DNA from: Roseibium sp.
Lineage (GTDB): Bacteria > Pseudomonadota > Alphaproteobacteria > Rhizobiales > Stappiaceae
Direction: 5' to 3'
NCBI GenBank assembly: GCA_017643925.1
Contig: JAEPML010000011.1
Span: forward strand, 1 to 64,000
DNA length: 64,000 bases
Shown: piece by piece, positions 7,696 to 16,404 of the stretch
How positions within the stretch are numbered: position 1 is the stretch's first letter
Layout: every line of letters starts with the position of its first letter
Translations under genes and position numbers: made by a program
The notes under the pieces: generated by a model
The model's database searches: none
What the model was told of the DNA's origin: nothing
Seen by the model: only the letters and a program-made list of their open reading frames with translations

Positions 7696-9780
7696 TCAGG
7701 CTTTCCCGGTCACCATAAGAGCGAACGCCTGGTTGAGCGCGACTTCCTTGAGGCGGTCGAACCGGCCTGAAGCGCCACCATGTCCGGCCTCCATGTTGGT
7801 CTTCAGCATCAGCAGGTCGTCGCCCGATTTTGTCGCCCGCAGCCTGGCAACCCACTTTGCGGATTCCCAGTAGGTCACGCGGGGATCGGTCAAACCGGCG
7901 ACTGCAAGGATCGCCGGATAGTCCTTTGCCTCGACGTTGTCATAGGGCGAATAGGAAGCGATGTACTCATACGCTTCCTTGTCGGTAATCGGGTTGCCCC
8001 ATTCCGGCCATTCTGGAGGCGTCAGCGGCAAGGTGTCATCCAGCATGGTGGCCAGCACGTCGACAAATGGGACTTCGGCGATGATCCCGCCGAATTTTTC
8101 AGGGGCAATGTTTGCGACGGCGCCCATCAGCATGCCACCGGCGGATCCACCCTGGGCAACGATGCGGTCGTAGGACGTGTAGGCCTCGGCCACCAGATGA
8201 TCGGCCGCTGCAACAAAATCCGTGAAGGTGTTTTTCTTTTTCTCCCGCCGTCCTTCCGTATACCAGCGGAAGCCCTTGTCCTTGCCACCGCGGATATGGG
8301 CGATGGCATAGACGAAACCGCGGTCCACGAGTGACAGGCAATTGGTGTTGAAGCTGGCCGGTATTGAGATGCCGTAAGATCCGTAGCCATAGAGCAGGAG
8401 TGGGGCCGATCCGTCCAGTTTCGTGTCCTTGTGGTAGAGCAGGGAAACCGGCACAGTTTCACCGTCTTCAGCTGGTGCCATGAGGCGCCGGGTAACATAA
8501 TCCGAAGCTTCGTGGCCGGACGGAACTTCCTGTTCCTTTCTCAAGTCCCGTTCGCGCGTCTCGACATTGTAGTCGAATGTCTGCGAAGGCGTGGTCATGG
8601 AAGAATAGGTGAAGCGGATCGTGGTCGTGTCGAACTCATAACCACCACCGAGACCCAGGGAGTAGGCTTCCTCATCAAAAGCCACGGAATGTTCGATATT
8701 GTCAGCCAGCCGGCGGATCACGATCCTGGGCAGACCATCCTCGCGTTCCAGGCGAGTCATGAAGGTCTTGTAGACGCAGTGGGACAGGACCAGGCAACCG
8801 GGCTTGTGAGGCACCATGTCGGTCCAGAATTCCCGGCCCGGGGTTGCCTTGGGTGCCGTAACAATCCTGAAATCCTCGGCGTCACCCAGATTGGTCAGGA
8901 TATAGAGCGTATTGCCATTGTCCTCGACGGAATATTCGACACCCGTGTCACGCGGGGCAATCAGCATGGGAGGCGTTTGGGGCCGGTTTGCCGGGATCAT
9001 CCAGACTTCGGAGGTTTCGTGATCGTGGATGTCGATGAGAATTGTCTCACCGGACTGGGTTTTGCCGACCCCCATGAAGAAACCGGCATCCTGCTCCTCG
9101 TGAACCAGAACATCGTTGGCCGGGTCGGTACCGATTTCGTGGCGGAACAGTTTTGACGGCCGGTGATTGTCGTCCAGCCGAATGTAGAAGACAAAACGGC
9201 TGTCGGCCGAAAAGACACCACCACCACCGGTGTCCTCTATGCTGTAGTCGAGGTCCTTGCCGCTCTCAATATCTCGGAATTTCAGCGTGTAATATTCGGA
9301 GCCCTTGTCGTCATAGGCCCAGGCGAGAAGCCTGTGGTCGGTCGACTGGCTGGCGCCGCCGATCTTGAAATAGGCCTTGCCGTCGGCCTCGGTATCTCCG
9401 TGGAGCAGGATCGTTTCCTCGCCGCCCTCGCGAGCGGTTCTGAAGAAAATCGGTTGCTGACCACCTGTTTCGTATTTCAAACCATAGGCATAGGGGCCAT
9501 CGGGTGAGGGCACTGAGCTGTCATCTTCCTTGATCCGGCCACGCATCTCGGAAAAGAGCTGCTCCTGAAGACCTTCCGTCGGCGCCATCTGCGCCTTCTG
9601 ATAGGCGTTTTCAGCCTCGAGATAGGATCGGATGTCGGCATCGAGCACGCTCGGATCGCGCATGACCTCTTGCCAGTTGTCGGCGCGGAGCCAGCCGTAA
9701 TCGTCCTGACGTGAAATGCCGTGGGTTTCATGGGTGACGGGGCGCGCTTCGGCGCGCGGGGGGAGGGCATCCTGTTTCAT
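7696..9780 (-). CDS. ptrB: Oligopeptidase B (S9A serine peptidase)
   Basis: A 694-residue prolyl-oligopeptidase-family enzyme, close to the usual length of oligopeptidase B, which cleaves short peptides after Arg and Lys. An N-terminal beta-propeller precedes an alpha/beta-hydrolase domain. The catalytic triad can be assigned: Ser546 in GGSAGG, Asp632 in GLTDPRV and His667 in EAGHGG. The ATG at 9780 is preferred over an in-frame TTG at 9816, which lacks a ribosome site. Next to a peptide-type binding-protein gene, it could process imported peptides in the cytoplasm. Confidence 0.92.
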   Translation of the reverse strand: MKQDALPPRAEARPVTHETHGISRQDDYGWLRADNWQEVMRDPSVLDADIRSYLEAENAYQKAQMAPTEGLQEQLFSEMRGRIKEDDSSVPSPDGPYAYGLKYETGGQQPIFFRTAREGGEETILLHGDTEADGKAYFKIGGASQSTDHRLLAWAYDDKGSEYYTLKFRDIESGKDLDYSIEDTGGGGVFSADSRFVFYIRLDDNHRPSKLFRHEIGTDPANDVLVHEEQDAGFFMGVGKTQSGETILIDIHDHETSEVWMIPANRPQTPPMLIAPRDTGVEYSVEDNGNTLYILTNLGDAEDFRIVTAPKATPGREFWTDMVPHKPGCLVLSHCVYKTFMTRLEREDGLPRIVIRRLADNIEHSVAFDEEAYSLGLGGGYEFDTTTIRFTYSSMTTPSQTFDYNVETRERDLRKEQEVPSGHEASDYVTRRLMAPAEDGETVPVSLLYHKDTKLDGSAPLLLYGYGSYGISIPASFNTNCLSLVDRGFVYAIAHIRGGKDKGFRWYTEGRREKKKNTFTDFVAAADHLVAEAYTSYDRIVAQGGSAGGMLMGAVANIAPEKFGGIIAEVPFVDVLATMLDDTLPLTPPEWPEWGNPITDKEAYEYIASYSPYDNVEAKDYPAILAVAGLTDPRVTYWESAKWVARLRATKSGDDLLMLKTNMEAGHGGASGRFDRLKEVALNQAFALMVTGKA

Positions 9781-9847
9781 GAGTTCCGAGGTAGGTTTTT
9801 TGGGTCTCGAAGGCAAGGGGCCAGTTCATCGGGAGACGCCGGGCGGG

Positions 9848-10105
9848 CTAAAAAGTATCGATTTCTATTTTGGCCTTTCTCTTCGAGCGCCAGTTGTCAA
9901 AGACCGCCCGCAGCGAGAACAGCCCGGCAACGAACAGGAACTGGAGCAGGGCCGTGTCGCGACCGATCAGGTGAAGGGGCATCAATTCAGCCGGCAACAA
10001 TTGGGTCGCGACCAGCACCAGGAAACTGATCATCGGAACCAGCCAGGTCCAGCGGCTGGGCAATGTGATTGCAAGGACCAGAATGGCGAGAAGGAAAAGA
10101 AGCAA
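9848..10105 (-). CDS. Small membrane protein, function unknown
   Basis: An 85-residue protein with three short hydrophobic segments (about residues 1-14, 20-40 and 50-66) and a basic tail. The start is a TTG preceded by GAGG. It lies just upstream of the oligopeptidase gene on the same strand. No family recognised. Confidence 0.6.
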   Translation of the reverse strand: MLLFLLAILVLAITLPSRWTWLVPMISFLVLVATQLLPAELMPLHLIGRDTALLQFLFVAGLFSLRAVFDNWRSKRKAKIEIDTF

Positions 10106-10238
10106 GGAAACCTCGACAAAAACAAGAAGGTGGGGCTGTCCCCGGTCGAGGCGCCCCGAAAATATGTGCGGAATGCATTTCTATGCAATTGGGGCGGATG
10201 CGTCTATGTGAAGTTGAAACCCGTGAACGATGTGAGCG

Positions 10239-11192
10239 TCACTTGTACTTGATCGGGTTTTTGGCGTCCTCGAGATGGAGCTTGCTTGCAGCCGGACTGT
10301 CCTTGTTGATGAAGATCGTTGCATCTTCCGTTGTGATCTCGTCGATCGGCACGTCGTTGGGATGCATGTTGTCCTTCAGGATCTTTGCGGCAACCCTGGC
10401 CGCCGCAACGCCCCGTTCCCGGTATTCCGTGCCGAAGGACACCGTCACGCCCTCACTCATATAGGCTGTCGAGGAAGACACGCTGACCTTGTCGTGCGGA
10501 ATGATCTCCTTGAGGAGGTGAGAGTTGGCAATGAAGGAAGACGTGGACGTCAGGAACACGATGTCTGCGTCCTCCACCTGCGGGGCAAGCGCCGCAATCT
10601 GAAGTTCCTTTTCAGCCGCATCCGGTGTGAAGCGAAGCTGAACGGCGTCCTTGCCCTTCGCCCTTGCAATCGCCGTAAGCTGATCAACCTCGGATACGGC
10701 GTTCGGTTCCCTGGGATCGAACAGGAACGCAATCTTGTCGTAGTGGTGAATCTGTTCGGTGAGTTCGAGGATCACATCAGCCGGCAGTGACATCTTGGCA
10801 CCCGTCGATCCATGTCCAGGTGCATCCAGGGATGCGGCAAGACCCACCGCAACCGGATCCGTGACGATGTTGAAAAGGTGCGGGACACCTTCAAAATCAA
10901 AATTCCGGGTCGTCAAGGCGGTGGTGGTTCCAAAAGTGTAGATCAGGTCCTTCTTCTTCAGCCTGTCCAGGTTCTCACGCAAGAACCCGGCGAGCTTGTC
11001 CTGATCCCGGTTGGCATCGAAGAATTCGAAATTGGCCTCGACGCCCAACATGTCGAGTTCGTTCATGAACCCTTCTTCTGCAGGTGTTGGACCGCGCCAG
11101 GTCAGAACCAGGATCTCTTTCGGTTCGGCGCGCGCAACGCACGTCAGCGCGCTGAAAACGATCGTCATCAGAAGGATCAGTCTTAGAAGCAA
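10239..11192 (-). CDS. ABC_sub_bind-family periplasmic binding protein (TrpX-like)
   Basis: A 317-residue secreted protein with a signal peptide (about residues 1-22, ending VARAEP). The fold matches the ABC_sub_bind (PF04392) group, solute-binding proteins that include TrpX-type amino-acid receptors. Expected motifs are seen in TFGTTTALT, HLFNIVTDPVAVGL and FLTSTSSFIAN. No permease or ATPase gene is adjacent; many members are encoded alone or next to sensory proteins. The likely start is TTG at 11192 with AAGGGA upstream; an in-frame ATG at 11168 is the alternative. Confidence 0.85.
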   Translation of the reverse strand: MLLRLILLMTIVFSALTCVARAEPKEILVLTWRGPTPAEEGFMNELDMLGVEANFEFFDANRDQDKLAGFLRENLDRLKKKDLIYTFGTTTALTTRNFDFEGVPHLFNIVTDPVAVGLAASLDAPGHGSTGAKMSLPADVILELTEQIHHYDKIAFLFDPREPNAVSEVDQLTAIARAKGKDAVQLRFTPDAAEKELQIAALAPQVEDADIVFLTSTSSFIANSHLLKEIIPHDKVSVSSSTAYMSEGVTVSFGTEYRERGVAAARVAAKILKDNMHPNDVPIDEITTEDATIFINKDSPAASKLHLEDAKNPIKYK

Positions 11193-11504
11193 TCGAACAT
11201 CCCTTGATTGAGAAAGCGCTATTGTGTCGCTTTCAGGGTGTATTGGTTGAATTCTTCAACTCGATATTCTTTGCACCTTTTCCAAAAATCGCCAATTTGC
11301 AATTTTACCAATGATATCAGATTGAAAGCGAAAAATCGATAATTTCCGGAGGTAAGTGACGGAGTTTTCGCCGCTTTTGGAAATGGTACTGTTTTTACCG
11401 TAAACTCTCCAGATGGTTAATCTCTGGTTGTGGTGAGGGGTGTATTGTCCTCGCATAAGTTCATCGTTGACACGCCAGGCAGATTTCGCGACAGATATGT
11501 CGAT

Positions 11505-11682
11505 GGTTCTCGATTCCGGTAACCGGATAGAGATTAAAAGGGAACACGGTGAGGTTTCTGTATTGAAACCAAGTCCGTGGCTGCCCCCGCAACTGTAGGC
11601 GGAGAGCCAACCTGAAAGCGCCACTGGGGAAACCCGGGAAGGATCAGGCCAGCTTCGACCCGCAAGTCAGGAGACCTGCCAT
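11505..11682 (+). ncRNA. Cobalamin (AdoCbl) riboswitch
   Basis: A clear B12 riboswitch on the plus strand. Conserved core blocks are seen in order: GGGAACACGGTG near 11540, the CTGCCCCCGCAACTG block near 11581 followed by GGCGGAGAGCC, GCCACTGGGGAAACCCGGGAAGG near 11620, and the B12 box ending AGTCAGGAGACCTGCC at 11665-11680. It would lower expression of downstream genes when adenosylcobalamin is plentiful. The first start codon after it is at 11732; the ABC transporter genes begin at 12167. Confidence 0.95.
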
Positions 11683-11731
11683 TTCATTTTCAACTTCAAC
11701 CCGGGCGGGGTGTTCCGGAGGGGCGAGTGAC

Positions 11732-11872
11732 ATGGCAAATCAGCATGTGCTGACAAAAACAGACATTCGGTTCCTGGTTCTCCCGCGCAGTCGCGGAGGG
11801 CGATATGAACCGGACTTTCAGACACCAATCGAACGACATTCCACTTTTTCTGGCCAAGGCCAGCGGCCTTAG
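11732..11872 (+). CDS. Possible 46-residue leader peptide after the riboswitch
   Basis: The first open frame downstream of the riboswitch. It starts at an ATG with a strong ribosome site (GGAGGGG, 11 bases upstream) and runs 46 codons to TAG. The peptide (MANQHVLTKTDIRFLVLPRS at its start) resembles nothing I know. The well-placed ribosome site next to the B12 box makes it a candidate for the regulated start, but coding evidence is weak. It may be a leader, a remnant or chance. Confidence 0.3.
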   Translation: MANQHVLTKTDIRFLVLPRSRGGRYEPDFQTPIERHSTFSGQGQRP

Positions 11873-11937
11873 CGAGCGCGCAGCAAGAGCCATGTGCGAA
11901 AACGGGTCATCCGCTCAGGTTGACGTGCGCTCGAAAT

Positions 11938-11955
11938 GTAATGTAATAACATTAC
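11938..11955. promoter_or_regulatory. Zur/Fur-like palindromic operator
   Basis: GTAATGT at 11938-11944 and ACATTAC at 11949-11955 form a perfect 7-base inverted repeat around AATA, in an otherwise GC-rich stretch. The sequence resembles AT-rich dyads bound by the zinc regulator Zur in alphaproteobacteria. It lies 229 bases before the ATPase gene and downstream of the riboswitch, so it probably marks a second, separately regulated promoter. Confidence 0.5.
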
Positions 11956-12004
11956 GTAATAAGCCTCGTTCAAGTCAGGGAAAAGGGGGCGCCAAAGGGG
12001 CAAA

Positions 12005-12142
12005 ATGAACACGACCTTGATTTCCTCTCGTCTGCGCACCACCGAGGCTTTGACCGTCTGTGCGGTTTCGTGCCTGACGAGCTCGGCTCAATCCGGTGCG
12101 TTTTGCCGCGTGGCGGCATGCGACCGGCGGCATCTTCCATAG
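12005..12142 (+). CDS. Possible 45-residue Cys-containing small ORF before the ABC operon
   Basis: An ATG at 12005 with AAAGGGG upstream opens a 45-codon frame ending 24 bases before the ATPase start. The peptide has four cysteines, spaced C-x3-C and C-x4-C. It overlaps in ATGA fashion the end of another short open frame (11805-12008). Nothing else supports it; it could be a metal-responsive leader, a degraded gene or chance. Apart from these small frames and the palindrome I see no gene in 11686-12166. Confidence 0.25.
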   Translation: MNTTLISSRLRTTEALTVCAVSCLTSSAQSGAFCRVAACDRRHLP

Positions 12143-12166
12143 GCTGACCAGAGGCGAGCAAATTTC

Positions 12167-12940
12167 ATGAATGGATTGGCGCTGAGCGTCAGGAATGCCT
12201 CCTGGACGTCCAAGAGTGGTGCGAAGGTGCTCGCACAGGTCGGCTTTGATCTGGGCGCGGGGCAAGTACTTGGAATTGCGGGTGCAAATGGCGCCGGCAA
12301 GTCCACCCTGTTGCGATTGATCTATCGCTACTATCGCCCGGCAACGGGCACTGTCCTTGTCAATGATGTCGATATCTGGCGCCAGTCCGCACGCGATGTG
12401 GCGCGCAAGATCGCGGTTGTCCTGCAAGAACAGCCGAGCGAGTTTTCCCTGAGCGTTCGGGAGATTGTCGGCCTTGGCCGGCGTCCCTTTGGTGTCGGGT
12501 TTGCCAGGGTTGCACAGGACGACGCCAAAATCGTGGATGATGCCCTGGGGCAAATGGGCCTCGACCATCTGGCACAAAGGCTTTTCGGAACGCTCTCCGG
12601 CGGAGAGCGCCAACGTGTCATGGTCGCCCGTGCCTTGGCCCAACAACCTCAATTGTTGGTGCTGGACGAGCCGACCAATCATCTCGACATACGCCACCAA
12701 CTCGAGATCGTGGAGCTGATTGGCAGCTTGCCGATAACGGTCGTGACAAGCCTGCACGATCTCAATCTTGTCAGCCGGGTCTGCGACGCAGTGCTTCTAT
12801 TGAAGAATGGAAAACAGGTTGCATTCGGAGCACCTGAGCGCGTCCTGACAAATGAACATATCGAAGCGGCCTACTCGGTCGGTGTTCGTCGCGAATTCCT
12901 CGCGCAGAGCAAACAAAACCATCTCGTCTTTCATCTTTGA
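12167..12940 (+). CDS. ABC transporter ATPase, FecE/BtuD type
   Basis: A 257-residue ATP-binding subunit of an iron-complex/cobalamin importer. Walker A is GANGAGKST (about residues 43-51), the signature is LSGGERQR, Walker B is LLVLDEPTNHLD, and the H-loop lies in TSLHDLNL. The start has GAGGCGAG upstream. It is the first gene of a three-gene operon with a binding protein and a FecCD permease. The upstream cobalamin riboswitch points to corrinoid uptake; a Zur-like palindrome leaves a metal-complex substrate possible. Confidence 0.93.
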   Translation: MNGLALSVRNASWTSKSGAKVLAQVGFDLGAGQVLGIAGANGAGKSTLLRLIYRYYRPATGTVLVNDVDIWRQSARDVARKIAVVLQEQPSEFSLSVREIVGLGRRPFGVGFARVAQDDAKIVDDALGQMGLDHLAQRLFGTLSGGERQRVMVARALAQQPQLLVLDEPTNHLDIRHQLEIVELIGSLPITVVTSLHDLNLVSRVCDAVLLLKNGKQVAFGAPERVLTNEHIEAAYSVGVRREFLAQSKQNHLVFHL

Positions 12941-12956
12941 AACCTGGAGTAACACC

Positions 12957-13892
12957 ATGAAACGTCTGGCGCTCAGCCTGGCAACCTGCCTGATTTCCAG
13001 CTCTGCCTTCGCGCAGGTCACTGTCCAGAGCTGTGACCGTGAGGTCACCTTTGACACCCCTCCAAAAGCAGCCGTATCGAATGACGTCAATCTGACGGAG
13101 ATGATGCTGGTGCTGGGCCTGCGCGACCAGATGGTCGGATACACGGGCATCTCCGGCTGGAAAACCCTCGACGAGGACATGCGCGCTGGTGTTGCCGAAC
13201 TGCCCGAACTTTCCGCCAAGTACCCGACCAAGGAAGTCCTCATCGGTGCGGACGCCGACTTTTACTTCGCAGGATGGAATTATGGCATGAAAGTTGGCGG
13301 TGAGGTCACACCGGAAACGCTGGCACCCTTTGGCATCAAGGTCTACGAACTCACCGAATCCTGCATCCACCTGGGTGAAAAACCCAAGGTCAGCATGGAC
13401 GATATGTATAACGACCTTCTCAATCTCGGCCGGATTTTCGATGTTGAAGATACGGCCAACGATATCGTTGCCGCCTACAAGACCGAGTTGGACAGCTTCA
13501 CTTCTTCACTGAAATCAGACGGCGAACCGGTCCGGGTGTTTGTTTATGACAGCGGCGAAGACAAACCCTTCACTGCCGGGCGCTATGCCATGCCGACCGC
13601 GCTCATCGAAGCGGCCGGGGGTGTCAACGTCCTCGATGATTTCGAAAAGAGCTGGGCCAAGATCGACTGGGAAACAGTCGTTGAAAAAGATCCGGAAATG
13701 GTCGTGATCGTGAATTACGGAAATGTCACGGCCGAGCAGAAGCGGGACTTCATGAAGAACAATCCAGCGCTTGCAGATATCGACGCAGTCAGGAATGACC
13801 GGTTTGTGACGCTGGAATATGTCGAGGCCACGCCTGGGCCGCGCAATATCAAGGCGGTCAAGAAACTCGCTGATGCGTTCTGGAGCGAATGA
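12957..13892 (+). CDS. BtuF/FecB-type periplasmic binding protein
   Basis: A 311-residue periplasmic receptor of the cobalamin/siderophore class, with a signal peptide (residues 1-19, ending SAFAQ). Both lobes of the fold are seen: TFDTPPKAAVSNDVNLTEMM early, VYELTESCIHLG in the middle, and a C-terminal lobe including VEATPGPRNIKAVKKL. CTGGAGT precedes the start, 16 bases after the ATPase stop. Such proteins are sometimes named putative F420-0 transporter components; the riboswitch favours a corrinoid ligand here. Confidence 0.88.
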   Translation: MKRLALSLATCLISSSAFAQVTVQSCDREVTFDTPPKAAVSNDVNLTEMMLVLGLRDQMVGYTGISGWKTLDEDMRAGVAELPELSAKYPTKEVLIGADADFYFAGWNYGMKVGGEVTPETLAPFGIKVYELTESCIHLGEKPKVSMDDMYNDLLNLGRIFDVEDTANDIVAAYKTELDSFTSSLKSDGEPVRVFVYDSGEDKPFTAGRYAMPTALIEAAGGVNVLDDFEKSWAKIDWETVVEKDPEMVVIVNYGNVTAEQKRDFMKNNPALADIDAVRNDRFVTLEYVEATPGPRNIKAVKKLADAFWSE

Positions 13893-13895
13893 ACC

Positions 13896-14978
13896 TTGCT
13901 TCAACGCGTGAGCGCACCGGAAGCTGGTACCGGCAAAACCTTGCGGCGCGAGCGAAGCAGGACCCTTAGCTTCCCCCTGTGGCTGGTCCTTTGGGGCGCT
14001 GGGCTGCTTGTCTCCATCGTGGTTGCGGTTTCTGTCGGGGCAGTTGCTGTCCCGGCGGAGACCGTTCTTGGTGTCGTTGCCAACAAGCTGATGCCCGGGA
14101 CCTTTGAAACAACCTGGTCGAAGGGCCGCGAGGCGATCGTCTGGGACATCCGGTTCCCGAGAACGCTGCTTGCCGGGCTTGTCGGTGGCGGACTGGCGCT
14201 TGTCGGGGCTGTTCTGCAGTCCGTGACACGCAATCCGCTTGCCGATCCGCATCTGCTCGGCATTTCTTCCGGCGGTGCGGCCGGGGCAATTCTGGCCCTT
14301 TTGCACACGGGGCTGTTCGTCGGGCTGTTGACCGTTCCACTGATGGCTTTTGCCGGAGCGCTAGTGGCCACGTTGGTGGTGCTCGCCGTGACCCGCTTTG
14401 CATCGGCAACAAGCGCCGACAAGCTTGTTCTTGCTGGTGTCGCGGTTTCCTTCGTGATCCTGTCCATCGCGAATATCCTGATCTTCCTGGGGGATCCGAG
14501 GGCGACCCACACGGTTGTTTTCTGGATGCTGGGTGGGCTCGGGCTGGCACAGTGGAACCACTTGATGTATCCGCTCGGCATACTCGCCCTGACGCTTCCC
14601 TATCTTCTGATCAGATCAACGGATCTCAACGCCATGACGATCGGAGATGAGACGGCAACGACGCTCGGCATCCCGGTTGCACGATTTCGCCTGACGGTTT
14701 TTGTGGTTGGGGCGCTCATTACCGGTGTGATGGTCGCATTTTCCGGATTGATCGGGTTCGTCGGCTTGATGGTTCCCCATATCGCGCGGTTCTTCGTGGG
14801 CGGTAACTACGCGCGCGTTCTGCCGATTTCCCTTTCGTTGGGTGCGATCCTGCTGATCTGGGCGGACATCGCGGCCCGCACGCTGATGGCACCGGAAGAC
14901 ATGCCCATTGGTATCGTGACCGGTCTTGTCGGCGGCGTGTTCTTCATCATCCTGCTGAGGTCCCGGGCGCAGCAATAA
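13896..14978 (+). CDS. FecCD-family ABC transporter permease (BtuC type)
   Basis: A 360-residue integral membrane permease of the iron-complex/B12 family, with about ten predicted helices. Family hallmarks are RFPRTLLAGLVGGGLALVGA with Q(S)VTRNPLADPHLLGISSGGA after it, the coupling region around TIGDETATTLG, and the terminal PEDMPIGIVTGLVGGVFF. Translation appears to start at TTG 13896, 3 bases after the previous stop, with CTGGAGCG upstream inside the preceding gene. It closes the transporter operon. Confidence 0.92.
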   Translation: MLQRVSAPEAGTGKTLRRERSRTLSFPLWLVLWGAGLLVSIVVAVSVGAVAVPAETVLGVVANKLMPGTFETTWSKGREAIVWDIRFPRTLLAGLVGGGLALVGAVLQSVTRNPLADPHLLGISSGGAAGAILALLHTGLFVGLLTVPLMAFAGALVATLVVLAVTRFASATSADKLVLAGVAVSFVILSIANILIFLGDPRATHTVVFWMLGGLGLAQWNHLMYPLGILALTLPYLLIRSTDLNAMTIGDETATTLGIPVARFRLTVFVVGALITGVMVAFSGLIGFVGLMVPHIARFFVGGNYARVLPISLSLGAILLIWADIAARTLMAPEDMPIGIVTGLVGGVFFIILLRSRAQQ

Positions 14979-14992
14979 ACAGGCGGTATCTG

Positions 14993-15029
14993 GAGCGCGT
15001 GCAAGAAACCCGACAGGGTGCATGCGCTC
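14993..15029 (+). terminator. Hairpin after the BtuDFC-like operon
   Basis: An 11-position inverted repeat (GAGCGC-g-TGCA at 14993-15003 and TGCA-t-GCGCTC at 15019-15029, one G-T pair) around a 15-base loop, between convergent genes. It has no good T-tract, so termination is only probable. Confidence 0.45.
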
Positions 15030-15032
15030 GTT

Positions 15033-16265
15033 TCAGGCGGTGCGGGGGCGCATGCGGCCGCTGAACAAAATGAACACCATGATGCCCATGTTGAGGAAAT
15101 TCCAGGCGATGCCGTTCAGGAATGCAGCTTCATAGGACCCGGTGAGATCGTAGATCAGGCCGGAGAGCCAACCGCCGAGCGCCATGCCGAGAATGGTCGA
15201 CATGACAACGAGGCCAACCCTTTGACCGGCCTCGCGTGCCGGCAGATATTCGCGGACGATAACGGCATACATCGGCACGATCCCGCCCTGAGACAATCCG
15301 AAGATCAGGGAAACGAGGTAAAGCGATGCCAGGCCGTTGAAGGGAATATAGAGAAAAAGCGCCGCACATTGCAGGACGGAACCGATCAGCAGCGTTTTGA
15401 CGCCGCCGATCTTGTCGGCAATGAAACCGGAAGCCAGGCGAGAGATGATGCCGGCGCCGGTCATCAACGCGATCATGTCCGCGCCCGGCGCAACGCCATA
15501 TCCCAGGTCGACACAATAGGCGACGATATGGACCTGCGGCATAGACATGGCGACACAGCAGCCGAGGCCGGCAATAATCAGAAGTGCCTGCAGGGCCGTC
15601 GGTGACAGCCCGATCGTCTGGCGACCAAACGCCGGCGCGTTGGTCGGGGTCGACAGGGCGGCTTCGGGCGGCGGGCGGCGCAGGATCAGCGCCAGCGGCA
15701 CCATTGTGACCAGGCAAATGGCCGCGATCAGGAAATAGGTTTCGCGCCAGTCCGTACTTGCAAGGCTCCACTGAATGAGCGACGGCCACAGAACGCCCGC
15801 AAGGTAGTTGCCGCAGGCGGCGCATGCCACGGCAAGGCCGCGGCGTTTCAGGAACCAGTGGGAGATGTCGGCGATGAGCGGTCCGAACGTCGCAGCTGTT
15901 CCAAGGCCAACCAGAACACCCTGGGCCAGGGTAAACAGCCAGACATCCCGTGCGAGCGCGGACAGGGCAAATCCGGCGCTGAGGGCAAAGGCGGATGCGA
16001 TGACAGGGGGCACGATGCCAAACCGATCCACGAAGCGTCCAAGAATGTAATTGCCAACCGCAAAACCCAGCATTGTCGCGGTGTAGGGAAGGGAGGCTTC
16101 GGCCCGGTCAATGCCAAAATCTGCCTGTACGGCAGGCAGCACAATCACGACCGCCCACATGCCAGCACCGCCGAGAGTGCTCAACAAAATGGAAATGGCA
16201 AGCCGGAACCAGGCATATGGCCCGTCCTGCACATAGGGGTCTTGCGGTGCTGCGGTCGTGGACAT
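15033..16265 (-). CDS. MFS transporter (OFA/monocarboxylate-like)
   Basis: A 410-residue major facilitator with twelve predicted helices. The loop 2-3 motif appears as GRFVDRFGIVPP, and the second-half equivalent as GFIADKIGGVKTLL. The long, conserved N-terminal half resembles oxalate/formate or monocarboxylate exchangers, but the substrate cannot be assigned. The ATG at 16265 is preferred to an in-frame start at 16349 because the extra residues lack family character. Convergent with the BtuDFC-like operon. Confidence 0.88.
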   Translation of the reverse strand: MSTTAAPQDPYVQDGPYAWFRLAISILLSTLGGAGMWAVVIVLPAVQADFGIDRAEASLPYTATMLGFAVGNYILGRFVDRFGIVPPVIASAFALSAGFALSALARDVWLFTLAQGVLVGLGTAATFGPLIADISHWFLKRRGLAVACAACGNYLAGVLWPSLIQWSLASTDWRETYFLIAAICLVTMVPLALILRRPPPEAALSTPTNAPAFGRQTIGLSPTALQALLIIAGLGCCVAMSMPQVHIVAYCVDLGYGVAPGADMIALMTGAGIISRLASGFIADKIGGVKTLLIGSVLQCAALFLYIPFNGLASLYLVSLIFGLSQGGIVPMYAVIVREYLPAREAGQRVGLVVMSTILGMALGGWLSGLIYDLTGSYEAAFLNGIAWNFLNMGIMVFILFSGRMRPRTA

Positions 16266-16404
16266 TCTTGTCTTTCGGAGAAATTGAACTCTCTGCCTAT
16301 CAGGTTCGACAAAACACGACCAACAAATTTCCTTGAAGCAAACGACCACAAATTGAGATGGATCGGCAAAGGCGAGAAGCGCCTTTGCCGGACGATTATG
16401 CCCT

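Noticed and set aside
8431..9156. Plus-strand frame of 241 codons within the oligopeptidase B gene
   Set aside because: The opposite strand encodes a complete S9 peptidase with catalytic triad; no evidence for an overlapping gene.
11805..12008. 67-codon frame with ribosome-site-like GGAGGGCG
   Set aside because: It spans the Zur-like palindrome, ends in low-complexity Gly/Lys and has no recognisable family; kept only as part of the small-ORF finding.
11975..12757. Minus-strand frame of 260 codons over the ATPase gene
   Set aside because: Antisense to clear Walker A, signature and Walker B motifs.
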